17,597 nt of DNA from Isohypsibius dastychi (GCA_034696485.1 JAQIWT010000585.1:1-17597); one strand, 5' to 3'. Positions 1 through 11,380 are shown, counted from the stretch's first letter. The notes: generated from the sequence alone by a model not told the origin. Made by a program: numbers and translations.

Positions 1-112
1 AAATTGTGACAAAAAACCAAAAAATGATCAACCAGTGATGTTCCCACAGGGAATATAAATAAATTCACAAAATTTATGATTGAGTAATTGTCTTCCGCTT
101 TCCCAATCGAAA

Positions 113-3100
113 TCAATGAGGAGATGCATTCCGCGACGAACCGAAATTCCATGAGTTCAAGTTTGAAGGATCCTGGAGTCGATTCCGCTGGGTATCCCGG
201 AAAAATGAGCCGTTCGAAGAAGACTGGTCGAATGAAGCTGGATTATGAGGAGCGAAAGTAGGGATGGAATCAAAATAAGACAAATCGAATCCAGGTGGCG
301 GTTCCGGTTTGTTGAGCTGGAGGTAGTGGAGATCTTCGGAGAGTGAAGAAACACGATGAAGCTGCGGTAAACAAATAAACTGTCAAAACAAAGGAATTTC
401 CGCAGCGATCCTCAGAAATCAGAATCAAATTGCTTTAATGACACTTCCGCCAACGAAATACATTTTTTTAATACAAAGATAACTTCACTGCGGCTTATTT
501 TCTAGGAATAGTACTAGTTTTGACAGCTGAGAACAGGTTGGAAAAAAAACATCAGAAATCGAAAACTAAAATGTGAAATCCATGATTTCGCAAAATGAAA
601 GTGGAGAGGAAGATGTTATTTCAGAAATGTATGCTACGAGAACATATCTGATACACGACTGCTTTCTCAATTTTCTCAGATTTCCTCACAGTGTTAAATC
701 CAGAGAAAAATTACTGAAAAATTGAAAATTGTCTTACCCATTTTTTTTCACAAAACTACAAAACTACCAGGAAAAAACCACTCGCAAAGAAAATTTCGTA
801 TTCTTCACTGACTAATGATATTCTACATGAAAATATGAGCAAAGATTTGAGTTTGTCTATGAAGCGTATTCAACTCCGAAAGAGGATTCACGGAAACTTA
901 CTCCAGACGTTTCTTCTCTCAAGCTCGAATGTCGTTCATTCAGCTGGTTCAAGTCATTCCAACTCCCGGGTACTTTTTTCAAACCACCCTCCGGATTCCA
1001 GCTCGAATTAGCCACCTGCGCTGAATAAAAGTCTTCCTGCAATCTCCGCCTATGAATCTGCTCCTGTTCGAACGCCGAGAATAGCTGGGATCGAACCGGC
1101 GCGGAATACTGACGGCTAATTGGACGAAATGCCGGAGGGGTGGGATTGTTGGACAGATTCAAGACAACCGTTGAGGAATTCCGGTGAGGTGGTTGAGGGA
1201 TGGAAGGTCGAAACACGACTTGGTTCAAATCCATGACAGCCATCGTGCTGGAATCACCATGGGGAAATATGTGGGTCTGCGGAAAACTGCGGGTCGCCAA
1301 TAACTGCAGATTCCCTTCATTCCTAAAAACCAAAACCAGATCAGAAATTGTAATGTGTTCCAAGTAAAAACATACGATTCCAATTTGATCTATCCAGCTC
1401 TTCGTAAGTCACACATTTTTATCAACTTTTTAAATCTTTCAGCATTACTATCTCTCTTTAATAAAGAGGTCGCAACAACAGCCATTTCGAAAAGTTATTT
1501 AACTACATGTATTTGTCAACTAACCTTGGGTATCCAAATGGTGATGGAGCGGGTGGCGGTGTGACGAAGTTGTGACCGGGTACCTGCGGTGCAAGTTGTT
1601 GCGGCGTTTCCCGAACCCGCTTGGCGAATCCGCTATTGATGAATTCTAGATATTCCGTCACAACCATCAAAGCATTGGTAGTTGTCACGGCCAATAAGGA
1701 CATGGTTGGTAAGTCCACTGAATCGTTCGATGAAAGATCGACGCTCAGATGGGCTAGTTGATCTAGCGGATCCCTTAGCCGGCTCAATTGACGAGGATCA
1801 CCAGAACGCTGAACGGCGATCATGAGCTCTTGAACGCTCTGCGCGAAAAATTGGGTAGTTTGCAACTGCAAATAAAACAAAGTCAATAACCAACAAAATA
1901 AAACGCAGAACATTCTGGTCCTATCGCTTTTGGAAAGCAGTAAGAGATCAAATATTGGATTAATTATAAATTCGGAGTTAGTACACTCCAAATTTCCACA
2001 ACTATCTTTTCGTGACGAATTCCCAGCGCACGGAATGTTCAAAATATTCAAATCAACAAACCCTTTCGGATGTTCCAATTCTCTGTTTCGTTGTGGCTTA
2101 TCTGATCTTGTATTCTGAATTTAAAATCACCGCAAAATAATCACGGCAAAACACGTTCCAGCTCTGAAACAACGCCATATCACACTTGATCTCTGCGCAA
2201 CGATCTCATCCAAATTACTAACTGTTACTGGTAAATGAAGAAAATTAACACAAAACTCCGAATGCTTGCCCAGCGCAAAATCATAAAAACTCGAATTCCT
2301 TGTGGTTTGTGATTTCTGGAAATTACCTTGTCGATTATCGATTGCATGGCCGATTTATGTAATTGATCCCCATAAAGCAGTGCGCTCCATTGCTCAGGTG
2401 CAATTCTCAAGCCGGCTTCTTGAGCAATCTGGATAATCTGAGCGTCATGCTCCCTCCTCAGAGCTTCATAATTACAAAATTCCTCCTTGAGCTCCATCAA
2501 TGACGAATCGCTATCGCGTTTCGATACCTGCAAGAATCACACCTCCAAATCAATATAAAAGTCCTAATATAGACTCATAAAACAGACCACCCAAAAATTT
2601 GGTTAGAAAATGAACACTCTCACAAAACGTGTCTGTAGTTCAAAAAACAATTTCGCAAATCTGTGATTAAAAAGCAATACCATCTGATGAATGAAATGAA
2701 TTTGACCGATATCATATTCACGATCGCAGTAACATCAGAACAACTTATTATAACATACTGTATAATGAAGGCCATTTGCCAGTGATACCCATCAGAGGCC
2801 TCAACCCTACAGAAGTTCAGTATCAAAGTATCAAACACACCTTGAAGCACGAAGCGCGATAAAGCAACTGGACGACATGTCCGACGCTGGTTTTTGAAGC
2901 TTGTTGGTACTGTGGTTTCAGTTTCTGGACGATGAACATGACTAGAACTTTCCGGCTCAATGCCGCACCATTCTCCAAAGCCAGCAATACCAGCTTCAGA
3001 ACTTCTTCTTGCATCGCCGGACCCAAAAACTGGCATCCTCGACCACGAACTGCCGACCATAAATGACTGGTCAGCTGCTGCTGATTTTGATGTTGAAGAA

Positions 3101-4316
3101 TCAACTCGATGACCACGCGTTCACAAAGGGATCTAAATAAAAACAGAACAAACTGTTTAGTTAAAAGAATGAATAAGCTGGAAACTGGATAAAATATTAC
3201 GTAAAAAAATCAAGGTACAAATCAACTCCAAACACAATCAAGAGAAATTCCCAAATGTAGAACAAACTTTGATAGAAATACAGATCTGACACTAATACGA
3301 TTCGTGACATGTTTCAAACGAACAAAAGTTTTCAAATTTTAGGTAAGCTCATCACATGTTTTTCTAGTTAATAATATTCAATCTCTCCCACGCAAGTCGA
3401 ATTCCACGTGTAAAACGAGAACTTCTGCTAACAAATAACCCATTAGGCTGTGATGAATAATTTAATCGATGATTCACAACGCCGAAAAGTCGTCAACGGA
3501 AAGTTCAATGTGTCAACCGGAAGTCACTTACGGCGAAACAAAAAAGTAAAATCATCAAAACAATCCGAACCAATCTCTCTTAACGCCCATCACAACTGAA
3601 ATTTATTTTCGATCAAGACTATGTTTTCAATATCAGGTTTAAAAATATCTAAAATTTATCTAGTTTTGAAAAAATCGTTCAAGAATCCAAGAATCTTAGC
3701 AAACCTTGCGGCTCTCAAAGCTTTTGTTCTTCCTTCCTCCACGGCAATCTGACATTGCAGAAGCGCCAACAATTTCCTCTGAAGAGCTTTATTCAAACCT
3801 ACGGCAAAGCATCATTAGTAAATCATCTGAAAATGTGTCACCACTTCCGGTTGGGTACAAAACCGTAGTTTTCTTGGCCCTCGCACTTTCATGTAATCAA
3901 ACCACAAAATCCGCTAGAGTACCTTGTGAATAAACAAGAAGCTTTGAAAACTGATCCAGATTATCCAGAACAGTTTCATAATCCTTCCCAACAGAAGCTC
4001 CAAGCGATCCTTCCAGAAACTTCTTGCTGGCTTTCATGCAGCTGCGTATATAATCCGACTGGCACCAATCGATTTCCAAAAGATTCAAAATGAAGACATT
4101 TATTGGAATTTCTGTGATCCTGAGTTTTTGTAGCGTTTGGTCGAGAGGACAAAGGACGGTCTGAGAATCTCCAGGATTCAACTTTGATAAACAGAGGAAG
4201 CAGATGCTGTGTCCACAGGATAGACTGCACGGCAGCCGCGATAGATCAAAACGTTTCAGACAAACTCCGCAGTTTACGGCGTCCAGCCAGACCGGTTGGC
4301 GAGGTGTTGAAGGCAT
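113..4316 (-). CDS. RC3H1: Roquin-type RING/ROQ protein (RC3H family), seven exons, no CCCH finger
   Basis: Seven exons join in phase: 4316-3923, 3798-3705, 3132-2841, 2527-2327, 1865-1525, 1322-902 and 361-113, giving 663 aa. Residues 16-59 form the Roquin RING (C16, C19, C34, H36, C39, C42, C56, D59), with the family's Asp as last ligand. Residues about 132-330 match the HEPN/ROQ region, including [36 protein letters not shown] and [10 protein letters not shown]. In animals Roquin binds stem-loops in mRNA 3' UTRs through ROQ, recruits CCR4-NOT and promotes decay; the RING is a putative E3 ligase. The CCCH zinc finger expected after ROQ is absent: exon 5 continues with a Pro-rich stretch. 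The protein is much shorter than vertebrate Roquin (about 1,130 aa). Exon 6 has a perfect GTAAGT donor at 901; reading through it ends at a stop at 857-859 and gives a 595-aa form. The exon 2 donor (GTTTGC) is weak. Roquin identity is firm; exon 7 is inferred from splice phase and protein-like composition. Confidence 0.92.
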
Positions 4317-4845
4317 CGTTTTTCGGAGTAGTCGAAAAATTCAAAACAACAACATTCGAGAATTCCGAGTCGGAACGGTGCAATCGCAAGCCCACGACAG
4401 CATGGAAATAGGACTAGATCTAGCTGAATGAACGAATGAATTCCTTTGATGATGATCACCAGAGAATGGCAAACAAATTACGACCTGGAACAGTATACAG
4501 GTGAAGAAGATACAAGAAACGGAGAAGAAAGAAGTGAGGAAAATGATCTTCTTCCGATTCTGAAATCGGTCAATGCGATGAGGGGGGGGGGGGGGAAGGT
4601 TGGTACCGGACCCACAATTACACGCCTGTGGAATGTTGCGCAAGTGTTACCAAAAGAACAACGTTTTGATTTAATTGTTAAATCCAAAATCGCATTCGTT
4701 TATTATTCCGTGTGTTTCCTGTGGATCCGAAATTTCAGCATTGATCACGCCGCGGTTATCAGTTGTCCTAATCTGGGATTAAGAAATTGTTGGAGACTGG
4801 ATTCACTTGTGGACACTGGAAATTTTGTTCAGGAATTCGCGGAAT
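4317..4845. promoter_or_regulatory. Head-to-head intergenic region between Roquin and RBM19
   Basis: This 529-bp gap separates the start codons of two divergently transcribed genes, so it must hold both promoters and both 5' UTRs. I see no clear TATA box near either start. The region carries a 14-G homopolymer. The open frames here (for example plus-strand 4446-4868) resemble no protein family and run into the RBM19 start in another frame. Promoter function is inferred from position only. Confidence 0.55.
4582..4595. repeat. Poly-G homopolymer (14 G on the plus strand)
   Basis: An uninterrupted run of 14 G lies in the shared Roquin/RBM19 upstream region. No other G run this long is present in the window. 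It could be a hypermutable mononucleotide repeat, a G-quadruplex or nucleosome-excluding element, or a miscounted tract in the assembly. Confidence 0.9.
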
Positions 4846-7800
4846 ATGTCTTCGCGGCTGATCATTAAAAATCTCCCAAACGGGGTAAGTTAATCAATTG
4901 TCTATAGAATCCTCGTTCTTAGTGGGATTCTGGGTTTTCCTTCGTGTATGTTGGCATCTAACTACCTGGCAGAATTATCTGTCTGTCCCCGATGTCTGAG
5001 AATATTTTCATTAATCTTCAAATATCGAAGATCTCTTCAGTTTCGGACTTGGGACTGTTTCGAAACAGTTCAGATGCATGTTTTGTGTATTTCAGATCAA
5101 GGAGCAGAGGCTGAGATCGTTGTTTGAGCAAAAAGGAACGATTACGGACCTGAGTTTGAAGTACACAAAGGATGGAGTTTTCCGGAAAATCGGTTTCGTC
5201 GGATTTCAGACTGAAGCGGAAGCTCAAGATGCGCTGAATTATTTCAATAAGACATTTATCGACACTTCTAGGATCCAGGTGCGATTTGGGAGTCAGATTT
5301 CGGATGGATCAACGAATATATTGTTTTCCTGCCGACAGATCGTCATGATTACCTTCTCTTTGTTTATGTTATACTCATCCAGTTATTGTTGCAGGTTGAG
5401 GTATGTCGTTCTTTGGGAGATCCGGAAAAAGCACGTTCATGGAGCCAGCATAGCGCTGATTCGTCCAGATTCCAGAATAAATATCCGAAAAAGCTGATTT
5501 CCACCGGAAGTGCACCATCGGCTGCGAAAGCGGAATCAAATGATAAATTGAGTCAGTTGATGCGGAATCCGTTGTTGACCGAGGATGAAAAGTCGATGTT
5601 AGAGTCGGTGAAAGACAGCCCTGAATTTCTGGAATTTCTGAAAGTCCAGCGGAATAAATCTGTGAAGAATCTGTGGGATAACGACGAAGGTTTGAATCGA
5701 GAAGATGGAAAAGAAAAGCATGTGAAGAAGGAAATTGAGAAGGCAGCAGATGCTGAGGACGGAAAGAAAGAGGATTTCGACAAGATGAAGAATACGGTGA
5801 AGTTAAAAAAGTTACCGAAAGGAGTATCAAAAGCGTCGCTTAGAGAATTCTTCAAGCCTTTGAATCCCTCGCGAGTGTTTCTCCCGAAAAAAGCAAAAGG
5901 TACGGACTTTGTTGTGCATTAAAATTTTGGTAATGGTAGATTCCTCATAAAATTATGAACCCTTTTTCATCGGAAGAAATCGAACGAGGAAACTTTTCTA
6001 AGAAAATGATTCAGCTGGAATAATCATTGAAGGGCAGTTGGTACAGAACTTTTCAAAATGTGTTGTTACGTATGTTTCCTGAATTCAGTCCTGTCTTTTG
6101 CAGATATCGCGTTCGTGCAGTTCGCATCTCCTGCCGACGTCGTTCAGGCATTGACTTTTGACAAAAAGGAAATTTCTGGAAGATCGGTTCACATTGTCAG
6201 ATGTCAGGACGACCTTTCCGCGGCACAGACGGAGGAGACAAACGGAAGCGCACCCACAGTTCAAGCTGACCCCTCGGACACTCCAGACACCGTTGCTGAC
6301 CATGGAAGGCTCTTCGTCAGAAATCTCACTTTTTCTTGCTCGCAGGACGACTTGGAAAGGTGTTTTGGAAAATTCGGTAAGTTGCCTTTATGTATTTCGT
6401 TTTCTTTCTCGTCATTCACGACGACGTAGAATTGATCGTTTGCGTACTAATGTTTTGACTGATTTGTAGGTCCGCTAACTGAAGTCCATCTGCCAACTGA
6501 TTATATGACGAAGAAGAGCGTTGGTTTTGGATATGTAACGTTTATGATGCCGGAACATGCCGTCAAGGCCATCAACGCACTCGACGGGAAAGATTTTCAA
6601 GGAAGAGTTTTACATGTCCTTCCGGCTAGAAGCAAGCCCGAATCTGAGTTTTCGATGCCTGTCGACGCCAAGAGCTCATATAAGAAGGATAAAGCAACCA
6701 AGCAGAAAAACGAGGGGCAAAAGTGGGTCTTCTGGAAATGTTCAATAGGTTCACTAACAAATGTTCAATAACTGGAAATGTTCAACTAGTTTAATGAATG
6801 ATGAAGTATATGATGCTAGTGAATGGTTAAGAAATTTTTTCTGGGAAGCCAAAAAGGTGGAGAATTTAGCAAATTAAGAACATAGAACAGCGGAGTTTTT
6901 TCTAAAGTTTTCAAAGAAAGTTCCGGTTTATCCGAATATTTAGGAATTTTGTTATGTGAAGGTATTAGTGGTTTGGGGTGAAATCGTTTTGTTTGTTGTT
7001 ATTCTCGATACTTCATGTCCCTGCTTGCAGGCCGTCAACATGGAACACCTTATTTCTTGGCACAAACGCCGTTGTTGATGTGATGGCTAACCGCTACAAA
7101 GTCTCCAAAAGTCAGATCCTCGATAATGATGCTTCCCAACAGAGTGCCGCTGTACGAGTTGCATTGGGAGAAACCCAAATTGTCAACGAAACGAAAGAGT
7201 TTCTCGAAGCAAATGGTGTAAAACTCGATGCTTTCAACCAGGTAAGATCTACTCATATTGCATCGGATACCATGACCATCATAATTAATAAATGTTGTTT
7301 ATTAGCCAGCATCCGCGAGGAGTAAAACCGTTATTATTGCCAAGAATCTTCCAGCCGGAACTTTGCCAGCAGAAATACTTCAGCTCTTCCAAGCACATGG
7401 AAGTGTGGGAAGAGTTATTCTTCCCCCAGCTGGAATCACTGCCTTGATTGAGATGGTTGATCCAACCGAAGCTAAAACTGCGTTCCGTAACCTGGCCTAT
7501 TCCCGGGTAAGAAGACTCTCATCGCGTCGATCTGTCTCTATTTGATTGTTTGGCTGACCTGTCGTCAGCTTGATTACGGCTAGGATAAAGAACTAAATGT
7601 ATCGGAACCATTCGTGATCGCGCAGCATCATTTTCTTATGAAACTTGCAAATCGGTTTTGTAGATCAGTTATCTTGGTTTGGATGCCGAAGCTTCAATTT
7701 TTTTGTAATTTTTAAGAAAAATGGCGCCGGTTGATGTGCTTGGGACTAAATTGTGGATCTTTCTTGGTTTAGTTTGGAAAAGTCCCACTCTATTTGGAAT

Positions 7801-9211
7801 GGGCACCCATCGATGCATTTTCATCTCCTTCAACTGTGTCAGAAAAAGAGCAGCAAACCAATGTCAGACCAATGGAGAAAGTGTCCAAAGTGACCGAACA
7901 GCCGCAGAAAGTGGAACCTGAAGAGCAAACTAAGCAACCAACTGTGCAGGAAACACCAGTTGTACAAGAGGAAGAACCATCAGTACCGGGATGTACGCTA
8001 TTCGTCAAAAGTCTCAACTTCTCCACAACAGACCAAAGTCTCAATGACGTAAGTTGCAGTGTTTGCTTTTGCTGAGTCCGATAATGAATCTGTAATGTTG
8101 AATAGTTTTTCGTTCGAGTTGGTCCGGTGAAAACTGCAACGGTGGCTAGGAAAAAAGACCCGCGGAATCCAGGTGACCTTTTCATAAATAACTCGGTTTT
8201 GCAGAGTTTCACTAGTTTGCGCAACATTCATCTGCGCGGGGTTATATGTAGCGATTTCACACCGTAATCATTCTGGGTTTTTAGGCCAGTTACTTTCGAT
8301 GGGATACGGATTTGTGGAGTATATAAGTCCGGAACATGCCAAAGAAGCATTGAAAAGACTACAGCATTCTCAGCTTGATGGTCATACCCTTGAAATCAAA
8401 ATGTCGGAGAGGACTGTCAAGTGAGCGAATCGAAAGTTGAGCTCTTGCTGTAGATTGATGCCATTCTGACGGGTTTTCAGAGAAAATTCTGGAAAAGAGA
8501 GGAAGAGTGTGGTTCCCGGTCAGCAAAATTCAGCGAAGCTAATGGTCAGGAATTTGGCTTTTCAAGCCAACGAGAAGGAAGTCAGAGATATTTTTAAGTA
8601 AGTTTAGACATACATGCTGACTCAAGGCGCCCTCTCAGTCTGGGTTACTGCAGCACTGAAGAAGCCTGGTCATTTTCTGTGGTGACCTTTCGAAAGTCAG
8701 AAATTATGTTTGGCATTTTGTTTGCAAATGTGTGTGTTTGTAGAGTTTTCGGTGAGATCAAGTCTGTCCGGCTCCCGAGGAAAATGGGCGAGAGTGGAGC
8801 TCATCGTGGTTTCTGTTTTGTCGAATACCATTCAAAAACCGACGCCAAGGTAAGATCTGGAGGAACCTCAACTGGCCCCTCGTTGTGATGCGCCATAAAG
8901 TTTCTTTCTTTTCATATGTGTTTTGTTTCTGTTTTCTTAGAAAGCTTTTGATGCTCTGTCTGCGAGTACTCATTTGTATTCCCGTCGCCTGATTCTGGAT
9001 TGGGCCAACTCCGACGAACAGGATGTGGACGCGCTACGAACGAAAGTTGCACATGACTTCAGCGGAGGTCAGTATTGTAACTGGGTCTCATGACAGCGAT
9101 CACCTAGTGTACCCTGATTTTGCAGATGAACCGGCAAAGAAGAAACTGAAAAAACGGAGCCTGTATGATGAACTTGACCACACGACCGCTGCTGATCCGG
9201 AAGCCGAGTGA
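4846..9211 (+). CDS. RBM19: RBM19 / Mrd1 homologue, six-RRM ribosome biogenesis factor
   Basis: Fourteen exons join without a frame break: 4846-4884, 5096-5278, 5395-5899, 6104-6376, 6470-6722, 7031-7241, 7306-7506, 7773-8048, 8106-8172, 8285-8420, 8481-8597, 8744-8849, 8941-9067 and 9126-9211, giving 859 aa. The start matches the conserved RBM19 N-terminus (RLIIKNLPNG). RRMs lie at about residues 3-80 (RNP1-like RKIGFVGF), 209-275, 310-390 (SVGFGYVTF), 495-565, 628-712 (SMGYGFVEY) and 734-812 (HRGFCFVEY). The family-specific WNTLF segment and VALGETQ motif precede RRM4. An acidic Glu-rich linker separates RRM4 and RRM5, and a Lys-rich stretch lies near the C-terminus. RBM19/Mrd1 is a nucleolar protein that binds pre-rRNA and U3 and is needed for 18S rRNA processing in the SSU processome. 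Yeast Mrd1 (about 890 aa) and human RBM19 (960 aa) are of similar size. The gene looks intact. Intron lengths run from 57 to 308 bp. Confidence 0.96.
6736..6785 (+). repeat. Three copies of AAATGTTCAA in RBM19 intron 5
   Basis: The 10-mer AAATGTTCAA occurs at 6736-6745, 6759-6768 and 6776-6785, spaced 23 and 17 bases apart. Copies 1 and 3 share the longer TGGAAATGTTCAA. They lie close to the 5' end of the 308-bp intron 6723-7030. This looks like a decayed short tandem duplication; no function is evident. Confidence 0.6.
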
Positions 9212-9330
9212 TTACAAGTATCTCTCTGAGTTTGCTAATGGGATTAGCTGGTTGTTCACCATGCTTTTGGATCGATGAGATGTTTTTTGGTTGTGTACGA
9301 GAAGGAAAAAGTTCTTCTAACTAGAATCAT

Positions 9331-9663
9331 TACAAGTAAAGACCTGCAAGTTCGCCGCTTCTGGGACGCCATAGATTAACATGTTCACGTGACTTGACCG
9401 CGCCGTCAAGATCGCCGCCCTGATTCTCTTTCATCAAGGAATATCGTTCCACAGCTACGTGATAGCTACACGTCACGAACAATAACGATTGGTGTTTTGA
9501 AGGATTTGTTGTTGTTCGTGACGTGTAGCTATCACGTGGCTGTGGAACGATGTTCCTTGATGAAAGAGAATCAGGGCGGCGATCTTGACGGCGCGGTCAA
9601 GTCATGTGAACATGTTAATCTATGGCGTCCCAGAAGCGGCGAACTTGCAGGTCTTTACTTGTA
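9331..9663. repeat. Long near-perfect inverted repeat (158-bp arms, 17-nt loop)
   Basis: Positions 9331-9488 are the reverse complement of 9506-9663 with no gaps and five differences out of 158. The loop is 9489-9505. The pairs that differ are 9389/9605, 9442/9552, 9456/9538, 9483/9511 and 9487/9507; each reads G-T or T-G on the plus strand. The arms are richer in G+C than the flanks and hold no credible ORF. The outermost bases are TA on both sides, leaving a 329-bp unit that begins CAAGTAAAGACC and ends with its complement. That fits a Tc1/mariner-type foldback MITE with a TA target duplication, although TA at the tip of a palindrome is weak evidence. The element starts 120 bp after the RBM19 stop, so it may lie in that gene's 3' UTR. 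Confidence 0.97.
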
Positions 9664-10977
9664 GGAACTGTCTAACAGTAGGAAAGTGCATAAAAATGAA
9701 CCCGTTCTCTCCTCACGGCGTGGCACGAACACGTTCACTTGTACTAGATGTGATTGAGCTGAGAACGAAATCGACAAATTGGTTACGTTTGGATAATGCA
9801 ATGTAGCTGTGCAGAAATCGAAGATACATCGTTTCAAAGTTGGATAATGTCGTTGGATCACTCATTACGGCATCTTTGACTCGATGGCTAGACTTCGTCT
9901 TACTAAATGCAAAGGTTCCGGCAGCATGGATGGAACTTTAGGTCGGTATGTATTAACCAAACAAAATCGGGTGTGCTCCTCCACACCTTTCAGTTAACAG
10001 AATATATTCTAGTTTTATGGTTAAGTGATCCCTACCCATGCTGAGTTTGGCAGCACAGTCCCAACTGAAAAAACGATGTGGTACTGGACAGTTACTGCGT
10101 ACAATTCTGTCGGCAATTTTTTATTGGTTATTTTTACTTTTCATGCGGTCCGGTGTGCCGTAACACCAAGCCTAATTTCTCTAAGCAGCTCGAAATGTCT
10201 GGCGACAATTGCGTACCACTTTGAGGTAGAAGAAAAGATATACGGTTCAGATAGCTGCAGGTACACCGAGCCACAGCCCACATCCCACATACGATGCTAA
10301 TAACTGACCTGTGGTCTGTCTGCCTCAAAGCCAATTCGAAGCATCACACGGTTCAGATTTTTCACTCCGAACAAACCGATTTTCCCAGTTTACAGGTAAT
10401 TAACGTCCGGTCTTTCATAAATCTTCGCATGCAACAATTTGCGCAGTCTTCACGTTTCAATTTCGAAACTAAATAACTTTAAGGGAAAAAAGTTCAGTCT
10501 CTCACTCCAACGCACCGCTCTCGGAGAAAAAACAAAGTTGTGTGAATCAGGTAATGTTCCCCAGATAACATTCTTACCGCTCTAACCAAAGTAAGTTTTC
10601 CCAAATAAACTATCGGGAAGAAGAATTAATTGCACTCAATTGGATTCAATAAACAGAACACAACAGTAAAGTAAGCAACTGTACTTGTTACCAGGTAATC
10701 CTGAAAACGCAGCAAAAAACGGACAATTTTATAAATGGTCACAACCACTTCGCAGGGAGCGTTAAAACACAGTCACGAAAACTGCACCGTACCATATCAG
10801 AAACAAAAGAACACAAACATAACTAACGAAACAGAGCTGCCATTTAACTGCTACTTCCGGTTAGGCCAAGATAAAAAAGATGAACAGCGTTAAAAGATAA
10901 TACTGAAACAACCGAGTCTAAAAATCTCTGAATAAGAATATCGATTACGAAGATAACAAATATGGTTAAAATCATCT
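9664..10977. other. Intergenic stretch with no recognised gene
   Basis: About 1.3 kb lies between the hairpin and the small minus-strand gene. The open frames here (for example 10025-10300 plus, 10134-10334 minus, 9655-9861 minus) have no family motifs, poor composition and no supporting splice pattern. I found no tRNA-like structure. The left part may include 3' sequence of RBM19 and the right part the 3' UTR of the small minus-strand gene. Confidence 0.5.
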
Positions 10978-11380
10978 CTACATATCCGCATGTCCTCCGT
11001 CAGCACTCGCATCCTCGCCGTCCTTCTTTGTCCTATATTAGCAATTTACAAATCTAGAGCTCTCCTCAAAAAACACACAAAACCGGGGGAAGACGAAACA
11101 AGAAAGATTCAAGACAGTTAGAGACGAAAACAGCATCGGCCGGAAGTCCGCTGGTTCGGTCTTACCCATAGAGCCGCTCGAAGCAGTTGTGGCACCATGG
11201 CTTGTTGGCGTGTGTAGCTACAGGCCCGTATCCGGGTCTACCAAACATTAATTGTCTTGGCCTGTGTGGGTACCGATCGATTGGGCCAAGGGTAGCTTGG
11301 GAAAAGAGTAGTTTGGCCGTGCAGATTAATTTTTCTTCTCGAACTGCATTGTCGATCGTACAATTTGGATTCGAGTACAT
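10978..11380 (-). CDS. Possible small protein with a CxxC pair, two exons
   Basis: I do not recognise this gene. An ATG at 11380 opens a frame running to a good donor (GG|GTAAGA, exon 11380-11166). The acceptor ATATAG joins in phase to exon 11032-10978, ending in TAG, for 89 aa. The predicted protein has Cys near residues 7 and 25, a Pro/Arg/Gly-rich middle (FGRPGYGPV) and then KPWCHNCFERLYG. The second exon supplies a Lys then Asp/Gly/Ala-rich tail. The CHNC pair after an aromatic resembles the end of a LIM or other zinc-binding domain, but the other ligands are not visible. Alternatively 11380-11166 is an internal exon of a longer gene whose 5' exons I could not find; the thaumatin-like gene leaves only about 400 bp for them. 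Zinc binding is a guess. Confidence 0.42.

Noticed and set aside
88-261. Plus-strand open frame including a 45-codon ORF at 124-261
   Set aside because: It lies opposite Roquin exon 7. The minus strand has an in-phase acceptor and continues the Roquin model exactly, so the plus-strand frame is a shadow.
3706-3933. Plus-strand 75-codon ORF
   Set aside because: Antisense to Roquin exon 2, which matches the family segment [11 protein letters not shown] on the minus strand.
4446-4868. Plus-strand 140-codon ORF upstream of RBM19
   Set aside because: It includes the poly-G run as a Gly stretch, shows no family resemblance and overlaps the RBM19 start in another frame.
10025-10300. Plus-strand 91-codon ORF with a hydrophobic stretch
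   Set aside because: No signal peptide at its start, no splice support and no family similarity.
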